From Thysanoteuthis rhombus (Eukaryota; Mollusca; Cephalopoda; Oegopsida; Thysanoteuthidae): a stretch of 64,000 nt of DNA. Location: NCBI GenBank assembly GCA_963457665.1, contig OY735206.1, forward strand, positions 53,255,412-53,319,411, read 5' to 3'. Position 1 is the first letter of the stretch; the number at the start of each line of letters is the position of its first letter. Below, in pieces: positions 1 to 11,345 of the stretch. A program made the translations under genes and the position numbers. Under the pieces are notes generated by a model that was not told the origin of the DNA, searched no databases, and saw nothing but the letters and a program-made list of their open reading frames with translations.

Positions 1-180
1 AGAGGAGTCTGAATGTACATCGGCTGAAACGTTGAGATGAAGACAGCAAAAACGAAGAAACCGGTCTGAACAAATCAGTACGTCAGAAATTCGGATATGA
101 AAAAAAGCCAGGTGATGCATTGGTCGAAACGTTGATATGATGGCAACAAAAACAATGAAACTAGTCTGAAAAAAATCATT
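1..180. repeat. Two-copy tandem block next to family X
   Basis: Two diverged direct copies of a block containing CGAAACGTTGA/CTGAAACGTTGA, about 105 bp apart, lie at roughly 22-90 and 121-182. They adjoin family X. No coding capacity is visible. Confidence 0.4.
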
Positions 181-189
181 ATATAAAGC

Positions 190-640
190 AGATCTTGGTA
201 GTCACTTAATAGAAAAACCTTCACGTGACTAACGTCTTTTTGGTAGCAGGCTGAGGTGGGGTGATCAATTAACAAAAAATGGGAAGAAGAGGTGATCAAT
301 GAAAAAGTTACTTCTCTCGCCTTTTGTTTGGCAGTGATCTCTAAAAAAGTCTAAATTTCCGAAAAACAAGCGTGAATCATGTCAGACACAAACTAAGTGA
401 CCAATTTAGCATAAACTTACCTTGCAAATAGAAACCCTTCAAAAAAACAATTTTGAGGGTGATTTTCTAAAAACGAAAAAGAGTTTTCTAGACACAATAA
501 AGAGTAAATGTCTATGATTTCAGCCCTCTGGATCCTCTGATGCGGCCTGCACGCATGACACATGCATAACCAGCCAAACCAACTTGAAAACTGAAGATAC
601 CAATGTTGACAGTTAAGGGGATAAAATAAATGCCTTGTTA
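190..640 (+). repeat. Dispersed repeat family X, copy 1
   Basis: This stretch aligns by eye with 2103-2400 and with 54262-54572 plus 55353-55460. Shared landmarks are the CACGTGAC..AACGTCTTT block, GGCAGTGATC, TTAGCATAAACT, a TTGCAAAT..GAACCC block, and the CCAACTTGAAAACTGAA block near 575-595. No ORF is conserved between copies, so it is most likely a non-coding transposon or fragment of a larger element. Short ORFs here are not preserved and were left out. Confidence 0.6.
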
Positions 641-789
641 CCGACCTATAAATAGGCATATTTCCTAAAACCTATGAACATCTAAATTTCACAACCATTA
701 TAAATTTTTGACATGTATTTCCTCTTAGTTTCAGTTGCTTTTCATCGCAACTACTCAAACCGGCATTCTACAGCCATAAAAAAAGACAA

Positions 790-829
790 AACAAGTGTGA
801 ATGCTCCCTGACAAACAAATGTATCAATT
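790..829 (+). repeat. Family X fragment abutting the satellite
   Basis: The sequence AAGTGTGAATGCTCCCTGAC matches the interior of the other X copies (AACATGTGTGAATGCTTCAG near 54401). It runs directly into the 61-bp satellite, suggesting that the satellite grew inside an X copy. Confidence 0.4.
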
Positions 830-1630
830 AATAAGATTAGCTCATCAATATCACAGGCTATCAATACAGTAATATATCATGATATTGAGTAATAAGACTG
901 GCTCATCGATATCACGGGCCATCAATACAGTGATATCTCATGATATTGAGTAATAAGACTGGCTCATCGATATCACAGGCTATCAAAACAGTAATATCTC
1001 ATGATATTGAGTAATAAGACTGGCTCATCGATATCACAGGCTATCAATATAGTAATATATCATGATATTGAGTAATAAGACTAGCTCATCGATATCACGG
1101 GCCATCAATACAGTGATCTCATGATATTGAGTAATAAGACTGGCTCATCGATATCACGGGCTATCAAAACAGTAATATCTCATGATATTGAGTAATAAGA
1201 CTGGCTCATCGATATCACAGGCTATCAATACAGTAATGTCTCATGATATTGAGTAATAAGACTGGATCATCGATATCACAGGCTATCAATACAGTAATAT
1301 ATCATGATATTGAGTAATAAGACTGGCTCATCGATATCAGAGGCCATCAAAACTTTAATATCTCATGATATTGAGTAATAAGACTGGTTCATCGATATCA
1401 CGGGCTATCAATACTAATATCTCATGATATTGAGTAATAAGACTGGCTCATCGATATCATGGGCCATCAAAACAGTAATATCTCATGATATTGAGTAATA
1501 AGACTGGCTCATCGATATCACGGGCTGTCAATACAGTAATGTCTCATGATATTGAGTAATAAGACTGGCTCATCGATATCACGGGCTCATCGATATCACG
1601 GGCTCATCGATATCACGGGCTCATCGATTG
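830..1630. repeat. 61-bp satellite array (about 12 copies plus a 17-bp sub-array)
   Basis: The unit starts AATAAGACTGGCTCATCGAT and ends ATCATGATATTGAGT. Successive units begin at 830, 891, 952 and 1013, which fixes the period at 61 bp. Copies are very similar, with a few short-unit variants near 1110 and 1420. The 3' end collapses into a 17-bp sub-repeat (TCATCGATATCACGGGC) repeated three to four times at about 1569-1626. Each unit holds the palindromes ATCGAT and ATATCATGATAT. There is no coding capacity. Confidence 0.95.
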
Positions 1631-1851
1631 TCGTAAAATTGTTCAGGAGGATCGAGTCGATAGCCATGAGTTTTAGTCGTTCGATTTTTGTTATTAGTTG
1701 TCATTCACTCAGCTTATGAGGCAAACAGATGTATAATTTCAGAAACCATTTCACTTGATGCGTCATTAATAGTTATGAAGTAAAAGCAAGTAGCAAAACC
1801 CAAGCGGATATACTCAAGATTCGTTTTAAAACCGACTTTATTGGTAAGTCA

Positions 1852-1966
<115 letters not shown>

Positions 1967-2102
1967 TCTCCGTTGACTGGGAAACTCTAGGAAATGTATT
2001 TGCTCTAATCCACAATAAAAAAGCATAATGTAGTAAGCATCTGTGAAACCAAAAACGCCATTCAAAACTTGAAAACGACTGGAATCTCTCAAGTATCATA
2101 CA

Positions 2103-2400
2103 GTGTAAATGCGACCAGATACAAACAAAGGGATCAATTTATCAAAAACTTATATTACAAATTGATCCCCCACTTCCCCCCAAATCCCCTTTAAGTGGCG
2201 CATGGGGGAGGAATGTTCAAAATTTTCTCCAGACATAACGAGGAGTAAATCTTTGAATTTTCTGCCCTTTAGCTCATGGTATGGCCTGTATGCGTGATCC
2301 ATCCATCCATCCATCCATACATACATACATACATACATGCATACATACATACATACATAGCTAACCAGACCAACTTGAAAACTGAATGGTGACAGTTTTC
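2103..2400 (+). repeat. Dispersed repeat family X, copy 2, with (CATC/CATA)n insert
   Basis: This is homologous to 400-620: TCAATTTATCAAAAACTTA, then GAATTTTCTGCCCTTTAGC, then CCAACTTGAAAACTGAA. A (CATC)n(CATA)n microsatellite at about 2298-2358 interrupts the place where copy 1 has a GCACGCATGACACATGC run. The 5' part of the family is missing. Confidence 0.55.
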
Positions 2401-3770
2401 GTTGATGGTTTCCAAGATATAAAATCTCTATATCTTAGCTCTTAAGTATCTTTTGTCTCTTCAAACTTTACAATACCCATATGTGTGCTTAAGTTTGGGT
2501 TATTAAACATTAAGAATGCTGATATTCATAAAAGAAGTTAGTGTCCCAAACTCATTGAAATATCTGACAGTAAATGACAATTTTATTCGCGACCTAAATA
2601 GATGGAATACTAAAATGATACCACGCCCAACAGAATATTTTTTATTCGGTTTATTTCAGATGCAAATTCGCAATCAAAATCTTCTAATCTCTGTTTATAT
2701 TATATTCTGAATTAATTTAGGTTTCACAGATTTTAGTTTATCAATAAAGTTTATTATATTATACTTTACTTAAAAATGATTGACATTCTATAGAATAACC
2801 TGGCATCTGATTGAAATCTATGGTTGAAATATACATGGTCAGAATGAAAAAAGTCTTTCATACTTTACCAAACTCTAGAATGTCAAACAAATCCAGTGAA
2901 ATATAAGTGTATAAGAATACAAAAATGTATTTTGAAATTTATAAACCGAAAAATTAAAAAAAAAAGCCAAAGGAATTGATGTTTGAATTTCGATGTTAAA
3001 AGAAACGATCTAGGCAAATAAAATGGAAGATTTTTCAAGTCAAAAGAAGACAAGCGTTTAGAAAGTTGAGGAATAATAAATTCATCTTTTTTTTTTCAAT
3101 AATAGAATTCTTTTCGTTGAATGAATTTTGCATTTTATCAGTATTATTAAAATATCATATTTTGTATCTAAACGCAACTAGAAGTTTCCATGTGGATCTC
3201 GTCTGGTGATGATTACAATTTTTTCTACGTGGAAATAGTTTTGGAATCTTTTTTCATCAGGCTCTTCAGAAATAGTGTAGTTTCCAAAAGAATAGAAGTT
3301 ACAAGCAACAATAAAACAAACAAACAAACAAAACTGAAGAGACAAAAACTCTGTTTGATTAAAGTATCTTCCAAGAGATTGAATGTACTTATGTCAATTT
3401 GTAACAATATCATTTATGACTGTACTGCAAGAGAAAAGAATTTTTTTCTCTCAACTGTCATGATCTTTTTTTTAAAACTCTTATCTCCTCTTCAAAACCA
3501 ACATCGAACTGTGCGTACAGGAACTTATCATTGGTCAAATGTTTTGTTGATTTTTCATGCAGTTTCTGTGGCTTGAAAAAAATCATAGTATCGTCTTTTG
3601 TGTCCATTTTGTTTATTAGTGAGAATCTCCAACCTGTAAAGAATAGAAAAGTAAAAGATATTACTACAATTCGCAGAAGAACTACTCCATAAAATGATAT
3701 CTAGTATTTGACTTTAAGTAAATCGCACCGTTTGCTTTTAGTACAAATATCAATGTAAGAACAATAATAA
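2401..3770. other. AT-rich unannotated stretch
   Basis: No supported gene. The longest open frame (3190-3576, 128 codons) has no recognisable domain and a skewed composition caused by A/T runs. No repeat shared with the rest of the window was noticed. Confidence 0.5.
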
Positions 3771-3773
3771 AAG

Positions 3774-4110
3774 GTCTGGCAGCTGCAGTGTCAAATTCTA
3801 CTCCCACTTCTATTACAACTGAAGATGGCTGGTGCAACTTTTGTATTGTATATACAATAAATAAATTCGTACATGTATAAGACTAGTCAGTTTGATTTAG
3901 TTGGGAAGAGAGTCACCTAGCAATCTCTAGGCTGAGATTTCAAATCACTGCTAGGAAATGTCAATTTTATATACATCTTTGGTTTAAACAATTTTATATA
4001 TCTCTTTGAATAGACAAACAGTGGATAGTTGACCCTAAATTTGGTGAGGATTGTTCTTGTTACAGTTAAAAAAATCAAGTCAATTCCAATTTGGACAGGA
4101 GTTGAACAAA
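3774..4110 (+). mobile_element. tRNA-derived dimeric SINE, copy 1
   Basis: The first module begins CTGGCAGCTGCAGTGTCAA and runs into an AT-rich stretch (ATAAATAAATTC). The second module carries a tRNA-like promoter: an A-box-like TTTAGTTGGGAAGAGAG near 3895-3911 and a B-box-like GATTTCAAATCACTG near 3938-3952. The tail contains TTTGGTGAGGATTGTTCTTG. The same order of modules recurs at 11850, 30446 and, more decayed, at 58143, so the two-module arrangement is the element's own structure. It does not code for protein. Confidence 0.7.
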
Positions 4111-4618
4111 AAAAGTTACTTCTACACAACCTAATTTAATCGTTTACCGTATGATCCTAGGGCCAGCTTAATGCAGAGAAAACTAGTTGGTAAGAAAACA
4201 GGCCCTTTCCCTCTGAGCCAAGTTTTGATTGCTAGAGTAAAAATCGAAAAAATATTTCATTTATATTTTATCTTTCAAAGTAATGAAACGTTTTTGGAAT
4301 CGATATTTAGTTTCCATCCCACGTAGTAGAGAATTTGCAGCAGCAAAAATAACAACAACAACAAAAAAAGAAAAGAAAAAAAGGAATGTTCAATATTGAT
4401 CAACTGAATGAAGTAAACATATTTTCAAGGACAATTTCTTTTTCATTCTCCTTTGACTTTTTCCTCCTAATTATTTTATTGCTTGGGCAACGCCTTCTAC
4501 CAATTTCATGTTGACTTTGTAGACAATGAATGTAAACTAGTAATCTAGCTTTAATTTCTGATTATCTATTTTCTAAATGCATCAGGAATACATCTTCGTA
4601 GCAATCTTATTACAAATG

Positions 4619-4891
4619 AATAATGGTGACCCAACAGAGGAAGGGAAATGAAAGTGGAAACTCAAATTGTAGCACTGACATGATAGGCGAAAGAGAGGAG
4701 ACGTTGGCTGAAGACCTGAGGAGGAGACTTATTGTCACTCAGCCTTCAGCCACTGGGCAACCGATGTGAAACTGTTAATCGCAGTATTACTGCGACCTAT
4801 GAGTACTAGGAGACGAGGGCTGGAGACTTGAGGAGACTTGCTGTCACTCAAACTCCAGCGATTACCACCAGGCAACTGGTGTGAGATTGCA
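4619..4891 (+). mobile_element. Solo 3'-UTR fragment of the R4/Dong-like LINE (subfamily with long 3' UTR)
   Basis: This 273-bp piece ends in the 60-bp block seen at the 3' end of the LINE copies (GAGGAGACTTGCTGTCACTC ... AACTGGTGTGAGATT) and is followed by (AAT)n. Its first 60 bp (GTGACCCAACAGAGGAAGGG ...) are absent from copy A but present in the fragment at 50931-51242. It is therefore a severely 5'-truncated insertion of a LINE subfamily with a longer 3' UTR. It lies immediately upstream of copy A in the same orientation. Confidence 0.8.

Positions 4892-4921
<30 letters not shown>
4892..4921. repeat. (AAT)n tract between two LINE copies
   Basis: Ten AAT units join the 3' end of the solo 3'-UTR fragment to the truncated 5' end of copy A. 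Confidence 0.95.
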
Positions 4922-4925
<4 letters not shown>

Positions 4926-7900
4926 GCAAGCCTTCAGTGCGATCTTATAGAGAGCGTATGCTCCAAATATGGAGGGAAAAATCTGCTGTGGAAGTATCGA
5001 ACCAACGCCTTGCTGACCAAGTAAAACAAATCCAAAAGAAGAAATGGCTGTCTGAGACTGAACTACTAGAGATTCGCATTAATGTAGAGAGAGATTCAGG
5101 TGACACACCTGATGAATGCCCCCCTAGCACAACTAGTACCAACATTAAAGCTGGAAGAATTCCCCATGAGGCCCCCACAGTAAACTATGCACCAGAGGGT
5201 GACGACGAGGCACCAACGAAAGAAGAGAAAACCAAAATACAAGCTTTGAAAGAAATCATGCGAGGAGAGAAAACAACACTCCCCTCCCTAAGAGACAAAG
5301 ACAGAAAGAAAGTCGGAGAAGTGACCGAACAGGTCAACTGCCTCTTACAGCACATAGAAACGAACACCCTCCTAGAACTCAACAACTTAATTTACGCTGG
5401 GGCGAAAATGGTAGCACAAAGCTTCACAACACAAGATAGGACCCCGAGCAATAATAGGGAAGAGAAACCCATGTGGGAGAGAAGATTACAAAGGCAGATC
5501 TCCCAACTACAGAGAGATGAAGTACTGCTTAGAAACACACCACACACGGACAGACCACGAGTAAGACTTTGGAACAAATACAAGGTAACGCAAAAAGGCA
5601 TAGCAACTGTAGTCGAAGAGTTACACCAGAAAAGACTAGCCAAAGAGGCAAGACTGAAAAGATACAGACTAAGAACGGCCCAATACACACAAAACCGCAC
5701 ATTCCAAAACAATGAGAAGAAGTTTTACCAAGATTTAAATGGGGAAAGAAGGCAGGACATGAAACCAGATGCCACAGAGGCCAAGAACTGTTGGAATAGC
5801 ATATGGGGGCACCCCAAAAAACATAACGTAACACCGCAATGGTTAGGAAACATGAGAAAAGAACTCGAAGATATAGACAAGGGAGAACCAATAGTACTGA
5901 ATGAAACCACATTGAAACATACTCTTAGGAAAGTAGCCAACTGGAAAGCACCGGGTCCCGACGGGATCCATGGGTATTGGATCAAAAAATTCACCACGTT
6001 ACACGGCAGACTCACCCACCAACTCCAAAATTGTCTAAACGAAGGCAAGGCTCCAGAATGGATGACTAAAGGCAGAACCACCCTCATCCAAAAAGACCCA
6101 GAAAAAGGGAACATAGCAAGCAACTATAGACCAATTACGTGCTTACCACTTATGTGGAAAATCCTGAAATAGCAGAGAGAATATACATGTCAATGGATAG
6201 AAGGGGACTACTACCAGAAGAACAGAAAGGGTGTAGGATAGGAACCAAAGGGGCAAACGATTTACTCTGTATAGACCAGATGATCTTAAGAGAAGTGAGG
6301 AAAAGGAGAAAGAATATCGCAATGGGATGGATAGATTACAAAAAAGCGTACGATATGATTCCACATAGCTGGATACTCGAACGCCTTAGAATGTTCAAAA
6401 TTAGCGAACCGGTGGTTAAATTCATTGGTAATTCGATGGAAGACTGGAAAGTAGATTTGACAGCCGCAGGGGACAAACTAGCAGAGGGAGGGATAAAAAG
6501 GGGAATCTTCCAAGGAGACTCGTTGTCCCCACTATTATTTGTTCTAACAATGATACCACTCAACAGAATCCTGAAAAACAGCAAAGGATACCACTTCTCT
6601 AAAACAAAAGGAAAGGTCAACCACTTAATGTACATGGACGATATAAAATTGTTCGCAAAAAACAGGGGAGAGCTTGAGACTCTGTTCAACGAAGTAAGGG
6701 AATATAGTGAGGACATAGGAATGGAGTTTGGAATAGACAAATGTGCTATCATGGTGATGCACAAAGGAAGGCTTTCAATGACTGAAGGAATTGAACTCCC
6801 GAACAACAGCAAGATTAGGGCATTAACCGCACAAGACCGATGCAAATACCTAGGTGTCCTTGAATGTGACACGATAAAACGGGGAGAGATGAAGGAGAAA
6901 ATAAAGAGAGAATACCTCAGAAGGATAAGGAAAGTATTAGAAACCAAATTAAACAGCAGAAATCTAATAAAAGGAATGAACACCTGGGCTGTGTCAGTAG
7001 TTAGGTATACAGGACCATTCCTAGGGTGGACAAAGGAAGAGCTCCAATCAATGGATAGGCGAACAAGGAAACTTACGACGATGCATAAAGCATTACACCC
7101 TAGAGATGATACAGATAGACCATACGTTAAGAGAAAAGAAGGTGGCAGGGGGCTCATCAGCATAGAAGATTGTGTCCAGAGAGCTAAAGTAGTCCTAGAA
7201 AGATATGTGCAAACAAATAGTGAAGAAATCATAAAGAGCGCGAGAGATAGTGCAGCAAGCAATAAAGTAGAAAACAATGGAACAGTACAACAAACAAGAA
7301 AAGAAAGATGGGAAGCGAAAAAATTGTACGGCGAGTTTAAAAGACAGATACATGATGTAGCAGACGAGAAATCATGGACGTGGTTACGAAAGGGGAACCT
7401 TAAGAGAGAAACAGAATCGCTCATCATGGCAGCCCAAAACAAAAGCATAAGGACAAACTACATAAAAACAAAAATCGACAGAACACAGACAAACAGCAAA
7501 TGCCGCATGTGCGGTGAAAGAGATGAGACAGTAAACCACATAACTAGTGAATGTAGTCAACTCGCCCAGAAGGAGTATAAGCATAGACACGATAGAGTGG
7601 CAACGATGATACACTGGGAACTAAGTAAACAAATGGGATTCAACCATGGGGAAAAGTGGTATCAGCACAAGCCAGAGGCAGTTTTGGAGAATGACAACCA
7701 CAAACTACTGTGGGACTTTGACATCCAAACTGACCACCTCATCCAGGCAAGAAGACCAGACTTAGTAATTGTAGACAAAAAAAGGAAGGTCTGCCGAATA
7801 GTAGACGTTGCTGTACCTGCGGACCATAGAGTAAAAAAGAAGGAGGGTGGAAAAAGGGAAAAATACCAGGACCTAGCAAGGGAGTTGAGGAAAATGTGGA

Positions 7901-8067
7901 ACATGAAAACCAGGGTAGTACCGGTCATAGTGGGAGCACTAGGAACTGTCCCCAAAACGCTGAGGGAGAGACTGGAGGAGATCGGGATTAGGGGGAGGAT
8001 AGAGACCGTACAGACCACAGCACTACTGGGAACTGCACGGATACTGAGGAAGGTGCTAGAGATATAA
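4922..8067 (+). pseudogene. R4/Dong-like LINE copy A: Myb/RT/zinc-finger/RLE protein, broken by a frameshift
   Basis: This is the coding part of a site-preferring non-LTR retrotransposon. Compared with the intact copy at 46497-49718 it lacks the first 24 codons, starting at KSKPSVRS directly after (AAT)n. A 7-bp deletion near 6166 turns ...MWKILTGQIAERIY... into a stop (TAG at 6170-6172) and shifts the rest into another frame, which continues to 8067. The reverse-transcriptase core is intact downstream: the WIDYKKAYD block (about 6326-6352), FQGDSLSPLLF, and the catalytic YMDD near 6631-6642. It is followed by a CCHC-type finger (CRMCGERDETVNH, about 7504-7542) and the restriction-like endonuclease motif RRPDLVIVD (about 7750-7776). 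Identity to copy C is very high apart from the deletion, so the copy is young but dead. The open frame formally extends upstream through the AAT tract into the neighbouring 3' UTR; that part is not genuine coding sequence. Confidence 0.9.
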
Positions 8068-8309
8068 GTACTGCAACGAATAGTAGCTCTGTCATGATAT
8101 GCGAAAGAGGGAGGAGACGTTAGCTGAGGACCTGAGGAGACTTATTGTCACTCAGCCTTCAGCGATAACCACTGGGCAACCGGTGTGAAACTGTAAATCG
8201 CAGAATTACTGCGACCTATGAGTACTAGGAGAGGAGGGCTGGAGACTTGAGGAGACTTGCTGTCACTCAAACTCCAGCGGTTACCACCAGGCAACTGGTT
8301 TGAGATTCC

Positions 8310-8310
<1 letters not shown>
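8068..8310 (+). mobile_element. 3' UTR of LINE copy A with a 60-bp internal direct repeat
   Basis: The region from the stop codon to the AAT tail contains two direct copies of a 60-bp block at 8134-8193 and 8249-8308. Both start GAGGAGACTT and share TGTCACTCA, CCAGCG/TTCAGCG, TACCAC and GGCAAC. The repeat is present in every copy of this LINE in the window. In this class the 3' UTR RNA is what the reverse transcriptase binds during target-primed reverse transcription, so the duplicated block may be that recognition structure (inference). Confidence 0.8.
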
Positions 8311-8347
<37 letters not shown>

Positions 8348-8361
8348 CTGATGATGATAAC

Positions 8362-8396
<35 letters not shown>

Positions 8397-8556
8397 TAAT
8401 AATAATGCTGATGATAATAATAATGATAATAATAATAATAATGCTGATGATGATAATAATAATAATAATGCTGATGATAATAATAATGATAATAATAATA
8501 ATAATAATAATAATAATGCTGATGATAATAATAATGATAATAACAATAATACAGAC
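8311..8556. repeat. Compound (AAT)n/(GCTGATGAT) microsatellite
   Basis: AAT units alternate with at least four GCTGATGAT or GCTGATGATGAT interruptions and some AATGAT units. It is the 3' flank of LINE copy A. Open frames here are poly-Asn or poly-Ile artefacts. Confidence 0.95.
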
Positions 8557-9875
8557 TTTTTATTTGAGAACATCAAGTTGGGCTTACATAAAACAATTGT
8601 ACTGCAACATGATTTTCTATTGACTATGAGATTATAAATTTCAAACCAACTCGCCTTTGGTTAGAAGGCCTGGCCCTGGAAGGACGGGACAAAATTCCTC
8701 GTTTTGCACCTCCATTAGCAGACACCCTAAGATAAACATTTCATGCTTCGAAAGTGCTAGAGAATAGTAATTATTGAAAAATGGCTGGCAAAAAAAGTAC
8801 TAAAACAAAGTCGAACAAAAAGGTAAAGAAAAAAAGAAATTTTTGTATATCAGGGGAAGTAAGCACGCAAAAAGTTGTAAGAGTTATTTTTCTTAAGAGA
8901 AAGTTGTGAGAGTTATCTTTCTTTTGTGTAAAACATCTTTGTTTCATTTTCATAAAATTTAAAAATATTTACACTCGCACAGTGCTCGTCAAAATGGTGG
9001 AATTATTTACAAATAGATAAATAAATTTTACAAATATATATTTTAATATAGATGTATTCATTAAAAAACAAAAAATACTTACGTCGAACAAAGATTATTT
9101 GTTCTGTCGATTTTCAACAATTCTTCATATTTTCTGCTTTTTAGTTATTTTAATACCAATAAGACAAGAAACCATAGAGACACATTGTTATATCAACAGT
9201 AGTGGCAATATTACCAGCTGTAATTACCTGTAAAGCTTCGTCAGTAGCAACAGCCCCTTTTGCATGTGTGTTTTCGTAGTACCTTTCTGTTTGCTTGAGC
9301 ATGTTCAAAAATCAACAAACAAATTAAATGAGTGACAAGGCATTTTATATCATACGATCTAATGACAGGAATTGTCAAGATTAAAACCACGTTTTGCTCG
9401 GAAACGTCAAAAGAACCCCCAAAAGATAAAACGAATATATAAAATGAGTAAAAAGAATGTATGAAAAACTCATGTGAATAAAATGATATTGTGTTTGGGA
9501 AAATAATTTGGCTGAATGTAAGACACGTATGAAACGTTTGATTTTCCTGATATTTTGTATCTGTAAACAGCTGGGGATAAATATGAAAAGCAGATTACGA
9601 AGAAAAAATTGAAAATGGAAGATTTTTATTCATATTTTCTACGAATTCAAATGAATATTTCTATTTTGTAATTGAAGCAAATACCATCGCTTTATTTATT
9701 TGAGCCATTCATTGAAAAAGAAAACAATAGAAAAAAAACCGATTTGTAATTAAAAATATATTTGCTAAGATTTCAGGCTCTTTTGATTGTATTTTAATAG
9801 ATGTCGTATCAGCAAGTGCTTGTATAATAATCCAAATAGTAATATTTTCCTTTATTGATTCTTAATTCAATTCTT
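8557..9875. other. AT-rich unannotated stretch
   Basis: No gene, repeat shared elsewhere in the window, or structured element could be supported here. Confidence 0.4.
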
Positions 9876-9887
9876 ATAATAATAATG

Positions 9888-9946
<59 letters not shown>
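9876..9946. repeat. (AAT)n tract 5' of LINE copy B
   Basis: A run of AAT with one ATGATA interruption. It directly abuts the 5' truncation point of copy B. Confidence 0.95.
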
Positions 9947-10975
9947 CAATGGACCGACGAACAAGAAAGCTCATGACAATGCATAAAGCCTTGCACCCCA
10001 GAGATGACATGGATAGACTGTACGTAAAGAGAAAAGAAGGCAGTAGAGAACTCATCAGCATAGAGGATTGTGCCAAAGCAGATCTAGAAAAGTACGTGTA
10101 AGAAAATAGTGAAGACATCGTAAAGAATACCCGAAGCAGTGCAACGAACAACAAAAAAGTAGAAAACAATGGAGTAGCACAGCAAACAAGGACAGAAAAC
10201 TGGGAACAGAAGAAACTATATGGAGAATTTAAAAGACAGATACAGGATGTGGCAGATGAGAGATCATGGACATGGCCACGAAAAGGAAACCTGAAGAGAG
10301 AAACAGAATCACTCATCATGGCAGCCCAAAACAAATGCCCCAGAATAAACTATATCAAAACAAAAATCAATAGATCACACACAAACAGCAGGTGCCGCCC
10401 ATGTGAGGGTAGGGATGAGAACGTAAACCACATAATTAGTGAATGAAGTCAAATAGGCCAGAAGAAGTATAAATACAGACATGATAGAGTAGCAACAGTG
10501 ATACACTGGGAACTGAGCAAATGAATGGGATTTAACCATGTGGAAAAGTGGTGCCAGCACAAACCAGAGGCAGCCAGGAAAATGGAAACTTCAAATTATT
10601 TTGGGACTTTGACATCCGAACCGACCATCCCATACAAGTGAGAAGGCCGGACCGAGTAATCGTGGACAAGAAAAGGAAAACCTGCCAAATAATGGATGTG
10701 ACCTTACCTGCAGATTATAGATTAAATAGGAAAGAGAGTGAAAACTGGAAAAATACCAGGATCTGGCAAGAAAACTTGAGAAGGTGTAGAACATTAAATT
10801 CAAGGTAATACCAGTAATAATAGGTGCACTCAGAATTGCACTAAAGTCACTGAAAGCGAGATTGGAGGAACTAGAGATACAAGGAAGGATTGAGACAGTA
10901 CAGACCGCAGCACTACTATGAACTGCACGAATACTGAGGGAAGTGCTAAAATATGAGATCTACGACCCCAGCTGT
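9947..10975 (+). pseudogene. R4/Dong-like LINE copy B, 5'-truncated and decayed
   Basis: The copy starts at the codons for MDRRTRKLMTMHKALHPRDD, equivalent to about residue 737 of the 1073-aa intact protein, so the whole reverse-transcriptase catalytic core is missing. The remaining C-terminal part still shows the zinc-finger region (CRPCEGRDENVNH, about 10392-10430) and the endonuclease core (RRPDRVIVDKKRK near 10642-10680). It has stop codons (for example TAA at 10099-10101, TGA at 10444-10446) and frameshifts. It is clearly more diverged from copies A and C than they are from each other, and it carries an extra A-rich insertion (about 10980-11050) before its 3' UTR. It is an older insertion or a different subfamily, and is inactive. 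Confidence 0.88.
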
Positions 10976-11059
10976 TAGCAGTGGCCAAACAAAGGAGGAA
11001 AAAGCAAAAACAAAACAAAACAAAAAGAAAGAATACAACAAACCCCAAACTCGAAACCC

Positions 11060-11284
11060 CCTTCATTCACAAATGGTGGTGGAGGTACGAACTGCAGTAT
11101 TGCTATGATAGGTGAGGGAGATATGAGAAGAGACTTACTATTACTCAGCCTTCAGCGATAACCACCGGGCAACTGGTGTGAAACTATAAACCACAGTACT
11201 GCTGTGAGCTATGAGAGTGTAGAGAGGAGACTTTCTGTCACTCAATCTCCAGCGGTAACCACAAGGCAACTGGTGTGAAATTGC
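11060..11284 (+). mobile_element. 3' UTR of LINE copy B
   Basis: Diverged version of the same 3' UTR, including GAGACTTACTATTACTCAGC and GAGACTTTCTGTCACTCAAT as the two repeat halves. It ends in CAACTGGTGTGAAATTGC before (AAT)n. Confidence 0.8.
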
Positions 11285-11345
11285 AAATAATAATAATAAT
11301 AATAAAAATAATTATAATAATAATAATAATAATAATTATAATAAT
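11285..11345. repeat. (AAT)n 3' tail of LINE copy B
   Basis: AAT/ATT-rich tract with AAAAATAATTATAAT interruptions. Confidence 0.9.

Noticed and set aside
830..1630. CRISPR-like array
   Set aside because: The 61-bp units are contiguous without unique spacers, and the genome is eukaryotic.
4838..6172. 444-codon ORF taken as a gene with a poly-Asn N-terminus
   Set aside because: Its first 28 codons are the 3' UTR of a neighbouring LINE fragment plus an (AAT)n tract. Only the part from 4922 is LINE coding sequence.
6336..7448. 370-codon minus-strand ORF (and the matching 47116-48225 plus-strand ORF)
   Set aside because: These are antisense shadows of the LINE ORF. They occur in both LINE copies and have no domain of their own.
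8148..8623. Poly-Leu, poly-Asn and poly-Ile ORFs
   Set aside because: Products of the AAT microsatellite read in different frames.
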